64,000 nucleotides of DNA from contig NZ_CP149994.1 in the NCBI RefSeq assembly GCF_051307055.1, positions 310,001 to 374,000 on the forward strand. Direction: 5' to 3'. The notes under the pieces are model-generated. The model was not told the origin of the DNA and searched no databases. It saw only the letters and a list, made by a program, of their open reading frames with translations. The DNA comes from Dryocola sp051307055 (GTDB lineage Bacteria > Pseudomonadota > Gammaproteobacteria > Enterobacterales > Enterobacteriaceae). Made by a program: the position numbers and the translations under genes. Shown here in pieces: positions 14,401 to 23,568 of this stretch. Position 1 is the stretch's first letter, and every line of letters starts with the position of its first letter.

Positions 14401-16491
14401 TTAACCTCCCTGCGGCCGTCCCAGGCGGCGGTTCAGCCAGATCCCATGGTGCGGACGCTGGCGCCATGCCACTGACGAAATGGTATGCAGGACGTTGAGA
14501 TGCCCCAGTACCCGCTGTAAATGCTGCTCCATGGTACTCAACGGCCCGGTGGGCAGCGCTTCTGCATCCAGAATAGTTGCGTTTTTCGTCTCTCCAGGTC
14601 CGTCATATTCAAGCCGCTGCTGGCATCTTTGCAGGGCGATTTCGCACGCCTGCAAATAACGCTGCGCCAGCTCCGGCGTGAGCATGTTGTGCTCCCGCGC
14701 CAGCGTGGTCATTGCATTGATATGTTCAACGATGAACTGGCTGTGCGTCACCCACAGTTTCATCTCTTCCAGATAATGTGAATTAAAGCCCGGCTCCTGC
14801 ATCGCCTGGTTCAGCGAGTTAAACAGCGCATTATGGGCCTGATTAACCTTCATGCGCTGATAGGCCAGCGGCGTGGGCTTGGGGTCGCTGCTCAGTATCA
14901 ACCGGATAGCGTCCTGATCGGTTTCCAGCGAGTCGTGGGCGTTCTGGCGCAGCAGACCGCTTTGCCACTGCGGCCACAGCCAGACCATGCCGCCAAAGGC
15001 TATCAGACAGCCAAGCAGGGTATCTATCAGGCGGGGCACGATATATTGCTCGGCGCTGAGCGTAATGAGCTGCAGGGTATAAACAGCGGTGACGGTAAAA
15101 CCAATGGTCGCCCAGCCGTAGCTTTTGCGAATAAAGAGATAGCTTATCAGGGTGATGATAAGCATCGCGGTTAAAGCGATATATTGCGGAAAATGGAAGT
15201 GCAGGGCGACGCCGGCAATTCCCAGCCCGGCAATGGTGCCAGCCGAACGGTGCAGAATACGCACTCGCGTCGCACCGTAGCCGTTTTGCGTCACAAACAT
15301 GACGGTCATCAGGATCCAGTAGGGCTTAGGCAGATGCAAAAATGCGCCGAGCAGGCTGGCAACGGTCAGCATAACGCCAAGCCTGGCCGAGTTACGCAGC
15401 GCGGCGGATTTAAACGACAGGTAGCTTTTGAGCGCCTCCCACAGCGGCAGGCGGCGCTGGCGTTCTTCCATCAGGTCGCGGACATAGAGAGGGCGCTGGG
15501 TTCGCAGCACGCGCGCGATGCGGCTGAAGTGGTAGTGGCAGAATTGCCCGACAGGGTTGTCCGGATTCTGGCGCGCAATTTTTTCCAGCGCTTCGATTTG
15601 CTTATCCATTACAAAACGCTTCGGATAACGGTGATACAGAATGTCGTCGGCCAGCACCCGCAAACGCGCTGCGATAGTTTGCGCATTCCAGCGGATGACA
15701 GCTTCGGCGTGGCTCTGCTCCACGAGCTTTTGCACCTCTTCCGGCTGATGCAGGCTAACGGAGATGTGCTCCTGGAGATCGAGGGCGATCTGAAAGACGC
15801 GCAGCAGGCGTTTGTAGTCGTTGCGCTGGTTTGCCGCCAGCATGTGCAGCTGCTGATAACAAACGGTGATCAGATCGACGGCCTTTTGCTGACGGGCGAG
15901 CAGGGGCGGCAGCGCTTTTTCCGGATCCGTATGCTGGGTTAATAAGCCATATTTGGCTTCGCAGTAGTCTGCAAGCTGTCGGTAGAGCAGGCTTAATGAT
16001 TCGCGCAGCGGCTGTTCGCGCCACAGCCAGTACCAGAACCAGTTAAATCCTCCGTACCAGATGGTGCCGGAAACATAGAGCAGCATTGGTTTCCAGATTG
16101 GCATATTTCCGGCCATGCTGAGCGTGAAGATGGCTGCAATTAGCGAGGCGGGCAGCAGCCGGGCATGAAGCGCGCCGATCTCCGCAGTGACGCCCAGCAG
16201 CAGCGCCATCGCCAGTAAAATGATGGGCAGGGGAACCGAGGTATAGAGCAGCAACAGCTGCATAATCAGGCTGCTGAGTGCAAACAGGCTGCCGCCGATA
16301 ATCAGCCGACGAAAGAAGCGTTTGTGGGGCGTATCCAGACCGGCAATATTGCAGCACGCAGGCACTAACGAGAAAAGCAGGCCGTTTTGCAGGCTGCCCA
16401 GCATCAGTCCTACCGCCACGGGAAGACACAGCACCAGCGTTTGCCGCAGTGCATAGTTAACCTCAGGGTGATAAATCAGTCGGCGCCACAT
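14401..16491 (-). CDS. yhfK: YhfK, FUSC/YccS-family inner-membrane protein
   Basis: 696 residues from the ATG at 16491 (MWRRLIYHPEVNYALRQT), close to E. coli YhfK (700). Two blocks of hydrophobic segments (residues ~20-155 and ~390-520), each followed by a soluble helical region, are typical of the FUSC/aromatic-acid-exporter superfamily. The function is not established. The frame stays open to 16623 only by translating an ERIC repeat; that extension is rejected. No good Shine-Dalgarno is visible: the ten bases before the ATG are GACGAGTCT-like and come from the ERIC edge. Confidence 0.88.
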   Translation of the reverse strand: MWRRLIYHPEVNYALRQTLVLCLPVAVGLMLGSLQNGLLFSLVPACCNIAGLDTPHKRFFRRLIIGGSLFALSSLIMQLLLLYTSVPLPIILLAMALLLGVTAEIGALHARLLPASLIAAIFTLSMAGNMPIWKPMLLYVSGTIWYGGFNWFWYWLWREQPLRESLSLLYRQLADYCEAKYGLLTQHTDPEKALPPLLARQQKAVDLITVCYQQLHMLAANQRNDYKRLLRVFQIALDLQEHISVSLHQPEEVQKLVEQSHAEAVIRWNAQTIAARLRVLADDILYHRYPKRFVMDKQIEALEKIARQNPDNPVGQFCHYHFSRIARVLRTQRPLYVRDLMEERQRRLPLWEALKSYLSFKSAALRNSARLGVMLTVASLLGAFLHLPKPYWILMTVMFVTQNGYGATRVRILHRSAGTIAGLGIAGVALHFHFPQYIALTAMLIITLISYLFIRKSYGWATIGFTVTAVYTLQLITLSAEQYIVPRLIDTLLGCLIAFGGMVWLWPQWQSGLLRQNAHDSLETDQDAIRLILSSDPKPTPLAYQRMKVNQAHNALFNSLNQAMQEPGFNSHYLEEMKLWVTHSQFIVEHINAMTTLAREHNMLTPELAQRYLQACEIALQRCQQRLEYDGPGETKNATILDAEALPTGPLSTMEQHLQRVLGHLNVLHTISSVAWRQRPHHGIWLNRRLGRPQGG

Positions 16492-16496
16492 AGACT

Positions 16497-16690
16497 CGTC
16501 ATACTTCAAGCTGCTGGGGTGTTGGCTGCGCTCAGTTATTCGGCACGGCGTGTGCCTTACCCCTTCGGGGCCACTGCGAGCAGCGTTCGGATCTGTGCCA
16601 GACAGATTTGTCATCCCAGTCACTTATCAATATAAGCTCCCGGGGATTCTCTCCCTTACCGCCTGGCTGCAACCTGAATTATTCAGAACC
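16497..16690. repeat. ERIC element with an internal insertion
   Basis: The left part GTCATACTTCAAG..GTTGGCTGCGCTC and the right part CCCAGTCACTTA..TAAGCTCCCGGGGATT..GCTGCAAC..GAATTATT are the two halves of the ~127-bp enterobacterial repetitive intergenic consensus. About 75 bases (roughly 16537-16612) interrupt it; these contain small palindromes (GGCACGGCGTGTGCC, CCCCTTCGGGG, ATCTGTGCCAGACAGAT). It fills the gap between crp and yhfK and abuts the yhfK start codon. Confidence 0.85.
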
Positions 16691-16710
16691 AGCTCAGGAA
16701 GTTAAGAGAC

Positions 16711-16740
16711 AAAAAAGGCGTGTTACCGAAGCGACACGCC
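16711..16740 (-). terminator. crp terminator
   Basis: Stem GGCGTGT (16717-16723) / ACACGCC (16734-16740) with six T on the minus strand (16711-16716), 16 bases after the crp stop at 16757. Confidence 0.85.
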
Positions 16741-16756
16741 ATTTTGTGAGCGAAAA

Positions 16757-17389
16757 TTAACGAGTGCCGTAAACGACGATCGTTTTACCGTGAGCGGAAA
16801 TCAGATTTTGATCTTCGAGCATTTTCAGGATACGGCCTACTGTTTCGCGGGAGCAGCCGACAATCTGACCGATTTCCTGGCGGGTAATTTTAATCTGCAT
16901 CCCGTCCGGATGGGTCATTGCATCAGGCTGTTTGGCTAGATTCAGCAGCGTCTGAGCAATGCGGCCGGTGACGTCGAGGAAGGCGAGGTTGCCCACTTTT
17001 TCTGACGTGACCTGCAGGCGACGCGCCATCTGGGAAGAGAGACGCATCAGAATGTCCGGGTTGACCTGGATAAGCTGGCGGAATTTTTTATAAGAAATTT
17101 CAGCCACTTCGCACGCCGTTTTTGCACGAACCCAGGCGCTGCGCTCCTGGCCTTCTTCAAACAGGCCTAATTCACCGATAAAATCGCCCTGATTCAGATA
17201 GGAGAGGATCATTTCCTTACCCTCTTCATCTTTGATCAGCACTGCCACAGAGCCTTTGACGATGTAATACAGCGTCTCCGCTTTTTCGCCCTGGTGGATC
17301 AGCGTGCTCTTCGATGGATACTTATGAATGTGGCAATGGGACAAGAACCATTCGAGGGTCGGGTCTGTTTGCGGTTTGCCAAGCACCAT
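16757..17389 (-). CDS. crp: cAMP receptor protein (catabolite activator)
   Basis: 210 residues, practically identical to E. coli CRP. N-terminal cyclic-nucleotide-binding domain (FIGELGLFEEGQERSAWVRA), central dimer helix, C-terminal winged helix-turn-helix with the recognition segment CSRETVGRILK. Binds TGTGA-N6-TCACA sites when loaded with cAMP and controls carbon-source use and hundreds of promoters. Followed by its own terminator and divergent from yhfA. Confidence 0.98.
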   Translation of the reverse strand: MVLGKPQTDPTLEWFLSHCHIHKYPSKSTLIHQGEKAETLYYIVKGSVAVLIKDEEGKEMILSYLNQGDFIGELGLFEEGQERSAWVRAKTACEVAEISYKKFRQLIQVNPDILMRLSSQMARRLQVTSEKVGNLAFLDVTGRIAQTLLNLAKQPDAMTHPDGMQIKITRQEIGQIVGCSRETVGRILKMLEDQNLISAHGKTIVVYGTR

Positions 17390-17704
17390 GCGCGGTTATC
17401 CTCTGTTATAAACTGGCTACCAAAGGCGGGATGCAAAACCTCCTGCCCGGCGTTGCAATCGTTATAATATATCCCACTCGGGGGAAATGGCCTGCAAGTC
17501 AAGCTTGCCGCCTGTAATTAGTGATGTCCTCTGCAGACATCCATCGCATCAATGTATCGAATGTTGCATCCGGATTGTTTTAGCATAGCTTTTGACAGGT
17601 GTCTCCTATTGTCTCGTTTCAGCATGACGCAGGTCGCCTTCCGTTGCCAGTTTTGCTGCATCCGCGTACTCTGAAAGGAAATTTCTTCAACAGGAGTAAG
17701 CAAA
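17390..17704. other. Divergent crp-yhfA intergenic region
   Basis: 315 bases between two divergent genes. In E. coli the crp leader carries CRP and Fis sites and a divergent RNA. Here I see AT-rich tracts, a TATAAT at about 17462-17470, and a TTGACA at 17592-17597 without a convincing -10. I cannot place a CRP site with confidence. No gene is apparent. Confidence 0.5.
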
Positions 17705-18109
17705 ATGCAGGCACGAGTTAAATGGGTAGAGGGATTAACGTTCCTGGGCGAATCGGCTTCGGGCCATCAGGTCCTGATGGACGGGAATTCAGGCGATAAA
17801 GCGCCAAGCCCGATGGAGATGGTGCTGATGGCCGCTGGGGGTTGTAGCGCCATCGACGTGGTTTCTATTTTGCAAAAAGGCCGCCACGACGTGACGGATT
17901 GTGAGGTGAAGCTGACTTCAGAACGTCGCGAAGAAGCGCCGCGCCTGTTTACCCACATCAACCTGCATTTCATCGTGACCGGCAAAGCGCTGAAGGACAA
18001 TGCCGTGTCCCGCGCCGTAGATCTGTCCGCAGAGAAATATTGCTCGGTTGCGCTGATGCTTGAGAAAGCGGCAAACATCACGCACAGCTATGAAGTGATC
18101 GAAGCTTAA
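17705..18109 (+). CDS. yhfA: YhfA, OsmC-family protein
   Basis: 134 residues, the E. coli YhfA length, OsmC/Ohr fold. OsmC relatives reduce organic hydroperoxides with two conserved cysteines; here there are Cys in AAGGCSAID and in EKYCSVALML, in the positions of the OsmC pair. The substrate of YhfA is unknown. Start at an ATG preceded by AGGAGTAAGCAAA. Divergent from crp. Confidence 0.92.
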   Translation: MQARVKWVEGLTFLGESASGHQVLMDGNSGDKAPSPMEMVLMAAGGCSAIDVVSILQKGRHDVTDCEVKLTSERREEAPRLFTHINLHFIVTGKALKDNAVSRAVDLSAEKYCSVALMLEKAANITHSYEVIEA

Positions 18110-18135
18110 CAGGCGAAGGGCGGCAGCTTGTCGCC

Positions 18136-19005
18136 CTAAACGACTTTTCTGCCTTCCGCCAGCCGCTGCACCAGCGGCGTCATTATCAGCTCCATTGCCA
18201 GCCCCATTTTCCCGCCCGGAACCACCAGAGTATTGATGTGGGAAATGAATGAACCCTGCAACATTGCCAGCAGATAAGGGAAATCGATGTCATCCAGGCC
18301 GCGGAAATGGATCACGACGAAGCTTTCATCCAGCGATGGAATGCCGCGTGCAGCAAAAGGGTTCGACGTATCTACCGTCGGAACGCGCTGGAAGTTGATA
18401 TGGGTGCGCGAGAACTGCGGGGTGATGTAGTTAATATAATCATCCATCGATCTGACGACGGAATCCATGACCGCTTCGCGGGAGTGGCCGCGTTCGCTTG
18501 TGTCGCGCACCAGTTTCTGAATCCACTCAAGGTTAACGATGGGCACCACGCCTACCAGTAAATCCACATAGTTCGCCACATCATGCTGCGGGGTGACGAC
18601 GCCGCCGTGCAGCCCTTCGTAAAAGAGGACATCCGTTGGTTCCGGCAGCGGTTGCCATGGCGTAAACGTGCCGGGCACCTGATCCCAGGGCACGGCTTCG
18701 TCATAGGTGTGGAGGTATTTGCGGGATTGCCCCTGGCCGCTGCGCCCGTATTCAGCAAAGGTCTGCTCAAGCAGGCCGAAATCATTAGCTTCTGGCCCGA
18801 AGTAGCTGATATGGCGGCCAAGATCGCGCGCTTTGCGGATCGCCATATCCATTTCCGGACGGGTATAACGATGGAAGCTGTCCCCTTCGACTTCTGCGGC
18901 GCGCAGGTTGAGCTGCTGGAATATCTTACGAAAGGCCAGGCTGGTGGTGGTGGTTCCCGCACCGCTGGAACCTGTGACGGCGATAACCGGATGTTTGGTT
19001 GACAT
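18136..19005 (-). CDS. prkB: Phosphoribulokinase-like protein PrkB
   Basis: 289 residues, full E. coli length. P-loop kinase with GSSGAGTTT at residues 12-20, an N-terminal region very like phosphoribulokinases and uridine kinases, and EVEGDSFHRYTRPEMD. No Calvin-cycle genes are near; the role in heterotrophic enterobacteria is unknown. Last gene of yheT-yheU-prkB. A small inverted repeat GGGCG..CGCCC near 18119-18137 overlaps the stop and may be a weak terminator between this gene and yhfA. Confidence 0.93.
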   Translation of the reverse strand: MSTKHPVIAVTGSSGAGTTTTSLAFRKIFQQLNLRAAEVEGDSFHRYTRPEMDMAIRKARDLGRHISYFGPEANDFGLLEQTFAEYGRSGQGQSRKYLHTYDEAVPWDQVPGTFTPWQPLPEPTDVLFYEGLHGGVVTPQHDVANYVDLLVGVVPIVNLEWIQKLVRDTSERGHSREAVMDSVVRSMDDYINYITPQFSRTHINFQRVPTVDTSNPFAARGIPSLDESFVVIHFRGLDDIDFPYLLAMLQGSFISHINTLVVPGGKMGLAMELIMTPLVQRLAEGRKVV

Positions 19006-19069
19006 AGGGCAACAACTCCATGGGGATTAAAAATTATGCGGTACAGACCGTGCCCCATACAACGACTCG

Positions 19070-19288
19070 TCAGCCGCGGAATTGCCCGCGCGGCATAATA
19101 TTCACCGTTTCATGAAGCTCTGACCAGACCAGCACCGCCTCACCGCTTTGCAGCTGTCGTTTCACATCTGCAACCTTCTGAGAGAGCGAACGTTCCTGCT
19201 CACCATAATCCGTACCCTCGCGTAACACAAAGGATTCGATAAGATTATCGAGCGTTTCGCCGTCGAGATCCTGCCAGGGAATAATCAT
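19070..19288 (-). CDS. yheU: YheU, small conserved protein (UPF0270)
   Basis: 72 residues, the same length as E. coli YheU, with the conserved IPWQDLDGETLDNLIESFVLREGT block. Function unknown. It starts one base after the yheT stop and precedes prkB by 64 bases on the same strand, so yheT-yheU-prkB are probably one transcript. Confidence 0.92.
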   Translation of the reverse strand: MIIPWQDLDGETLDNLIESFVLREGTDYGEQERSLSQKVADVKRQLQSGEAVLVWSELHETVNIMPRGQFRG

Positions 19289-19289
19289 C

Positions 19290-20306
19290 TTATTTATCCA
19301 GATACTTTGTCAGCCAGTCGGGAATACGTTGCTCAAGCCACATTTCCGGTTTGCGCAGCGTGCCGCCGACAAAGCCGACATGTCCACCATGGCTGGTGAG
19401 TTGGTATTCAATGTTTATGGGTAAACATGCCTTATCGGGAATGACATGATGATCCATAAAGGGATCGTCTTTAGCATGGATGATAAGCGTAGGTTTGGCG
19501 ATGTCCGGTAATAACGGCATGGCGCTGCACCGGCGGTAATAATCCAGCGCGTCGGCGAAACCGTGGATTTTTGAAGTAATAAGATCGTCAAAATCACGGA
19601 TGCGGCGCACGCCCTTAAGCTGCCTTAAATCCACGGGAAGCGTGCCGGGGTAGCTGCGGAGTTTGCGTGCGGCATTCTTTTTCAGCAGGTTTAAGAGATA
19701 GCGCTGATAGAACCGCGAGAAGCCTTGTTCCATATGGTAGCAGCACTGCTCAAGCATCAGCGGAGCGGAGACCACAACGCCTGCTTTCAACGTGCAGTCC
19801 GCGCCCTGTTTCGCCATCAGGCAGGCCAGCATATTCCCGCCGAGAGAGAAACCGACCGCCGCCGTGGGCATCTCGCCATAGCGCTGGTTAAGCCAGTTCA
19901 GGAAAAAGGTGCCGTCTTCGGTTTCGCCTGAGTGGTAGATGCGCTTCATGCGGTTAGGCACGCCGCTGCAGCCCCGGAAATGCATCACTACGCCCAGCCA
20001 GCCGCGTTTTTTGGCCGCTTCCATCAGGCCGTGAGCATAGGGGCTGTGCAGGCTGCCTTCCAGACCGTGGAAAACCACCAGGCGGGGCTTATGCGAAGCC
20101 TCCCGCGGGTCTTCGCTCCAGGCAAGATCGACGAAATCTCCGTCCGGCATATCGAGACGCTGCCAGTGAGGTTTAAAATTGACCCGACGACGGATCACGC
20201 GCGGCAGCATGGTTTGCAGGTGAGGGTTACTCAATCCGCGCATCGGGCGAAATGCCTGACCGTCATCATGATTAAAATTCAATTCTGCAGGGCTTGTCTG
20301 ATCCAT
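19290..20306 (-). CDS. yheT: YheT, alpha/beta-hydrolase (UPF0017 family)
   Basis: 338 residues. Alpha/beta-hydrolase fold: nucleophile elbow GFSLGGN near residue 176, acidic residue in AKDDPFMD, His in HGGHVGF near the C terminus. Probable cytoplasmic esterase of unknown substrate, related to EMB8/UPF0017 proteins. Adjacent to yheU; divergent from the LysE-type gene. Confidence 0.92.
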   Translation of the reverse strand: MDQTSPAELNFNHDDGQAFRPMRGLSNPHLQTMLPRVIRRRVNFKPHWQRLDMPDGDFVDLAWSEDPREASHKPRLVVFHGLEGSLHSPYAHGLMEAAKKRGWLGVVMHFRGCSGVPNRMKRIYHSGETEDGTFFLNWLNQRYGEMPTAAVGFSLGGNMLACLMAKQGADCTLKAGVVVSAPLMLEQCCYHMEQGFSRFYQRYLLNLLKKNAARKLRSYPGTLPVDLRQLKGVRRIRDFDDLITSKIHGFADALDYYRRCSAMPLLPDIAKPTLIIHAKDDPFMDHHVIPDKACLPINIEYQLTSHGGHVGFVGGTLRKPEMWLEQRIPDWLTKYLDK

Positions 20307-20368
20307 ATCACACTGTTAGTTTCATTTTGTTTGCTAATTATTATCTTTGGGTGTGGAGCACCCACGTC

Positions 20369-20968
20369 ATGGAAACGCTTTTCTTTTCAATGCTTGGTTT
20401 TCTTTGGGTCGCAGCCATCACACCGGGTCCTAATAATACGTTACTTACCTCATCCGGAGCCAATTACGGTTTTTTGCGCAGTTTACCGCTGATGATCGGC
20501 ATCATGCTGGGCATGCAGTGCATTCTGTTGCTGGTGGCCTGCGGCGTGGGCAGCCTGATTCTGGTTTACCCTGCGCTGCACCTTATCCTGAAGATTGCCG
20601 GCAGCGCTTATCTTTTATGGCTGGCCTGGAAAATCGGTACGGCGACCTACGAACGCCTGGAGACCGATGCGCCTGTGCCCGCTCCGGTCCCGTTCTGGCA
20701 GGGAGGATTGCTGCAGGTTATCAACCCAAAAGCCTGGCTGATGGCGCTCGGCGCGGTAGCCAGTTTTAGCCTGGCCGGTTCAGAGTACCTGCACTCCGTG
20801 GTGTTAATCAGCATCGGCATTGCTCTGGTCAACATTGTGGCAGGCGCAATCTGGATTGCCTTTGGCAGCCTGATTGGCAAGCTGCTGCGCGGCCGCCGGG
20901 CCTGGGCCATCTTTAATGTCTTTATGGGCCTGCTGACGGCGGCCTGCGTACTGCTGATTTGGCACTAA
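20369..20968 (+). CDS. LysE/RhtB-family amino-acid exporter
   Basis: 199 residues from the ATG at 20369 (METLFFSMLGFLWVAAITPGPNN); the frame is open from 20294, but that lies over the yheT start and lacks a ribosome site. Five to six hydrophobic segments and the signature TPGPNN near residue 19 put it in the LysE/RhtB superfamily of inner-membrane efflux proteins; it is most like the EamB/YfiK branch, whose known substrates are cysteine and O-acetylserine. The exact substrate cannot be read from sequence. E. coli K-12 has no gene here between yheT and yheS. Confidence 0.87.
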   Translation: METLFFSMLGFLWVAAITPGPNNTLLTSSGANYGFLRSLPLMIGIMLGMQCILLLVACGVGSLILVYPALHLILKIAGSAYLLWLAWKIGTATYERLETDAPVPAPVPFWQGGLLQVINPKAWLMALGAVASFSLAGSEYLHSVVLISIGIALVNIVAGAIWIAFGSLIGKLLRGRRAWAIFNVFMGLLTAACVLLIWH

Positions 20969-20988
20969 GTCAGTTTTGATAAGGGCGA

Positions 20989-22893
20989 TTAGTCGCCCTG
21001 CATCATCTGTTCCAGCCGCTCATGGGCGTCCAGCCATTCCATTTCACACTCTTCCAGCGCCGATTTCACCTTCACCTGGCTTTGCAGGCATTCGGTCATT
21101 TCTGCTTTACGGCTTTGATCGTAAATCGCGCTGTCAGCCAGCTTCGCTTCGACTTCCGCCAGCTGCGCATTCAGCTTTTCCATCTGCTTCTCAAGCTGGG
21201 TAACCTGTTTGCGCAGCGGCTGGGTCAGGGTGCGTAGCTCTGCCTCGCGGCGTTTCTGATCTTTACGCGACTGCGCGCTGTTGGCGTTATCTTTTGCCGC
21301 ATCTTCTGGCAGGTTTTCCTGCTTTTGCAGAACGCTTAACCACTGCTGATAATCTTCCAGATCGCCATCAAAGCCTTCGACTTTTCCGTCGTGCACCAGA
21401 TAGAGATCGTCAGTGGTTGAGCGCAGCAGATGGCGGTCGTGCGAGACAACGACCAGCGCGCCTTCGAAATCAATCAGCGCTTCGGTCAGCGCCTGACGCA
21501 TGTCGAGATCGAGGTGGTTGGTTGGCTCATCGAGCAGCAGCAGGTTAGGGCGCTGCCAGACAACCAGCGCCAGCACCAGACGGGCTTTTTCGCCGCCGGA
21601 GAAACGGGCCGTCTGCTCGGTAACCTTATCACCCTGGAAGCCAAAGCCGCCGAGATAATCGCGCAGCTGCTGTTCCAGCTCTTTAGGCGCAATGCGCGCC
21701 AGATGCTGGAGCGGCGACTCATCGGCCCGCAGATATTCGAGCTGGTGCTGGGCGAAGTAACCAAGCTTGATGCCTTTCGCCAGGCCAATATCGCCCTGCA
21801 GCGGAGCCAGCTCGCCCGCCAGCAGTTTGATCAGCGTTGATTTACCCGCGCCGTTGCGGCCTAACAGACCGATGCGCGAGCCGGGAACCAGATTCAGCTT
21901 GATGGAGTTCAGGATCACGCGATCGCCGTAGCCCGCGCTGACTTTTTCCATGCGCAGCAGCGGATTAGGCAGGCTTTCCGGCGCGCGGAAACTGAAGTGG
22001 AACGGGTTATCCACGTGCGCAGGTGCGATCAGCTCCATGCGCTCGAGCATTTTGACACGGCTCTGAGCCTGCTTCGCTTTAGAGGCTTTCGCTTTAAAAC
22101 GATCGATAAAGCTTTGCAGATGCGCCACGCGCTCCTGCTGGCTTTCATACATCGACTGCTGCTGGGCAAGGCGGGTCGCGCGCTGGCCTTCAAACGAGGA
22201 GTAGTTGCCGGTGTATTCGAACATGCTTTGCTGTTCGATATGGATGATTTTGCCGACTACCGGGTCGAGGAAGTCGCGATCGTGCGAGATGAGAATTAGC
22301 GTGCCGGGATAGTTTTTTAGCCATCTTTCCAGCCAGATGACGGCGTCCAAATCCAGGTGGTTGGTCGGTTCATCGAGCAACAGTAAATCTGAGCGGCAAA
22401 TCAGCGCCTGCGCCAGGTTTAAACGCATACGCCAGCCGCCGGAAAAATCGCTGACCGGGCGTTCGAGCTGCTCGTTGCTGAACCCTAAGCCGTGAAGCAG
22501 GCTTGCGGCGCGGGCGCGGATAGTCCAGGCGTCAACCGCATCAAGCTTGCCGTGTATAAGGGCGATAGCATGGCCGTCGTCAACGACGTTTGCCTGAGCC
22601 AGTTCGGCTTCAAGCTGACGGAACTCACGGTCGCCGTCGATAACGTATTCAATAGCGGGGACCTCCAGCGCCGGCGTTTCCTGATTAACCCAGGCCAGCG
22701 CCCAGTTGCCCGGATAAGTCATGCTTCCGCCATCGGCGCTTATCTCGTTCTTTAAAAGCGCCAGCAGCGTGGATTTACCGCAGCCGTTTTTACCCACGAG
22801 GCCCACTTTCTGGCCCGGGTTAATGGTGGCGGTGGCGTTATCCAGCAGAACGCGGGTGCCGCGACGAATTTGTAACGAGGAGAAAACAATCAT
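20989..22893 (-). CDS. yheS: ABC-F family ATPase YheS
   Basis: 634 residues. Two ABC domains without membrane segments: first Walker A GKNGCGKST (34-42), signature FSGGWRMRL, Walker B LLLLDEPTNHLDL; second Walker A GRNGAGKST, signature FSGGEKARL and another LLLLDEPTNHLDL; a charged linker and a C-terminal coiled coil (about residues 530-634). ABC-F proteins bind the ribosomal E site and relieve stalled translation; E. coli YheS acts on particular arrest sequences. The stop overlaps a GGGCGA/TCGCCC inverted repeat (20983-20998) shared with the converging exporter gene. Confidence 0.95.
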   Translation of the reverse strand: MIVFSSLQIRRGTRVLLDNATATINPGQKVGLVGKNGCGKSTLLALLKNEISADGGSMTYPGNWALAWVNQETPALEVPAIEYVIDGDREFRQLEAELAQANVVDDGHAIALIHGKLDAVDAWTIRARAASLLHGLGFSNEQLERPVSDFSGGWRMRLNLAQALICRSDLLLLDEPTNHLDLDAVIWLERWLKNYPGTLILISHDRDFLDPVVGKIIHIEQQSMFEYTGNYSSFEGQRATRLAQQQSMYESQQERVAHLQSFIDRFKAKASKAKQAQSRVKMLERMELIAPAHVDNPFHFSFRAPESLPNPLLRMEKVSAGYGDRVILNSIKLNLVPGSRIGLLGRNGAGKSTLIKLLAGELAPLQGDIGLAKGIKLGYFAQHQLEYLRADESPLQHLARIAPKELEQQLRDYLGGFGFQGDKVTEQTARFSGGEKARLVLALVVWQRPNLLLLDEPTNHLDLDMRQALTEALIDFEGALVVVSHDRHLLRSTTDDLYLVHDGKVEGFDGDLEDYQQWLSVLQKQENLPEDAAKDNANSAQSRKDQKRREAELRTLTQPLRKQVTQLEKQMEKLNAQLAEVEAKLADSAIYDQSRKAEMTECLQSQVKVKSALEECEMEWLDAHERLEQMMQGD

Positions 22894-23013
22894 AAAGCGC
22901 CGTATTCAGAGTATGTTAAATTGTCATTATATTCAGGGAGCGTGATGCGTTGGGTATCGCGTCGGGCTGCATGGTAGCCCAAAAAAATCACTATGACGAC
23001 GCCCTGGAGGGTA

Positions 23014-23568
23014 ATGATGTCGCAGCCGCCGAAAGTTTTGCTGCTGTATGCCCATCCGGAATCTCAGGACTCGGTCGCAAACCGGGTTTTGCTCCAACCG
23101 GCGCAGCAGCTTGAAAATGTTACCGTGCACGATCTTTATGCGCACTATCCCGATTTTTTTATCGATATCTATCATGAGCAAGCCTTGCTGCAAGAGCATG
23201 ACGTTATCGTCTTTCAACACCCGCTTTATACCTATAGCTGCCCGGCGCTACTCAAAGAGTGGCTGGATCGCGTGCTAAGCCGCGGTTTTGCCAGCGGCGT
23301 GGGAGGCACCGCCCTTGCGGGAAAGTACTGGCGGAGCGTCATCACGACGGGGGAGCCGGAAGGCGCTTACCGCCACGATGGCTTTAACCGTTTCCCGCTG
23401 AGCGATATTTTGCGCCCTTTTGAACTCACTGCGGCGATGTGCCGTATGCACTGGATGAATCCCATCATCGTTTATTGGGCGCGACGTCAGTCCCCACAGG
23501 AGCTGGCCAGCCACGCGAAAGCCTATGGCGAATGGCTGGCTTCGCCGATACCGCCGGGAGGGCGCTGA
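23014..23568 (+). CDS. kefG: KefG, ancillary protein of the KefB potassium efflux system
   Basis: 184 residues from the ATG at 23014 after GGAGGGTA; matches E. coli KefG in length. Flavodoxin-like quinone-oxidoreductase fold (VLLLYAHPESQDSVANRVL, HPLYTYSCPALLKEWLDRV) needed for full activity of KefB. A frame from 22993 adds seven residues and is less likely. Its stop overlaps the kefB start by one base (TGATG). Confidence 0.95.
   Translation: MMSQPPKVLLLYAHPESQDSVANRVLLQPAQQLENVTVHDLYAHYPDFFIDIYHEQALLQEHDVIVFQHPLYTYSCPALLKEWLDRVLSRGFASGVGGTALAGKYWRSVITTGEPEGAYRHDGFNRFPLSDILRPFELTAAMCRMHWMNPIIVYWARRQSPQELASHAKAYGEWLASPIPPGGR

Noticed and set aside
16492..16623. N-terminal extension of yhfK by 44 residues
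   Set aside because: It translates the ERIC repeat and shares nothing with YhfK proteins.
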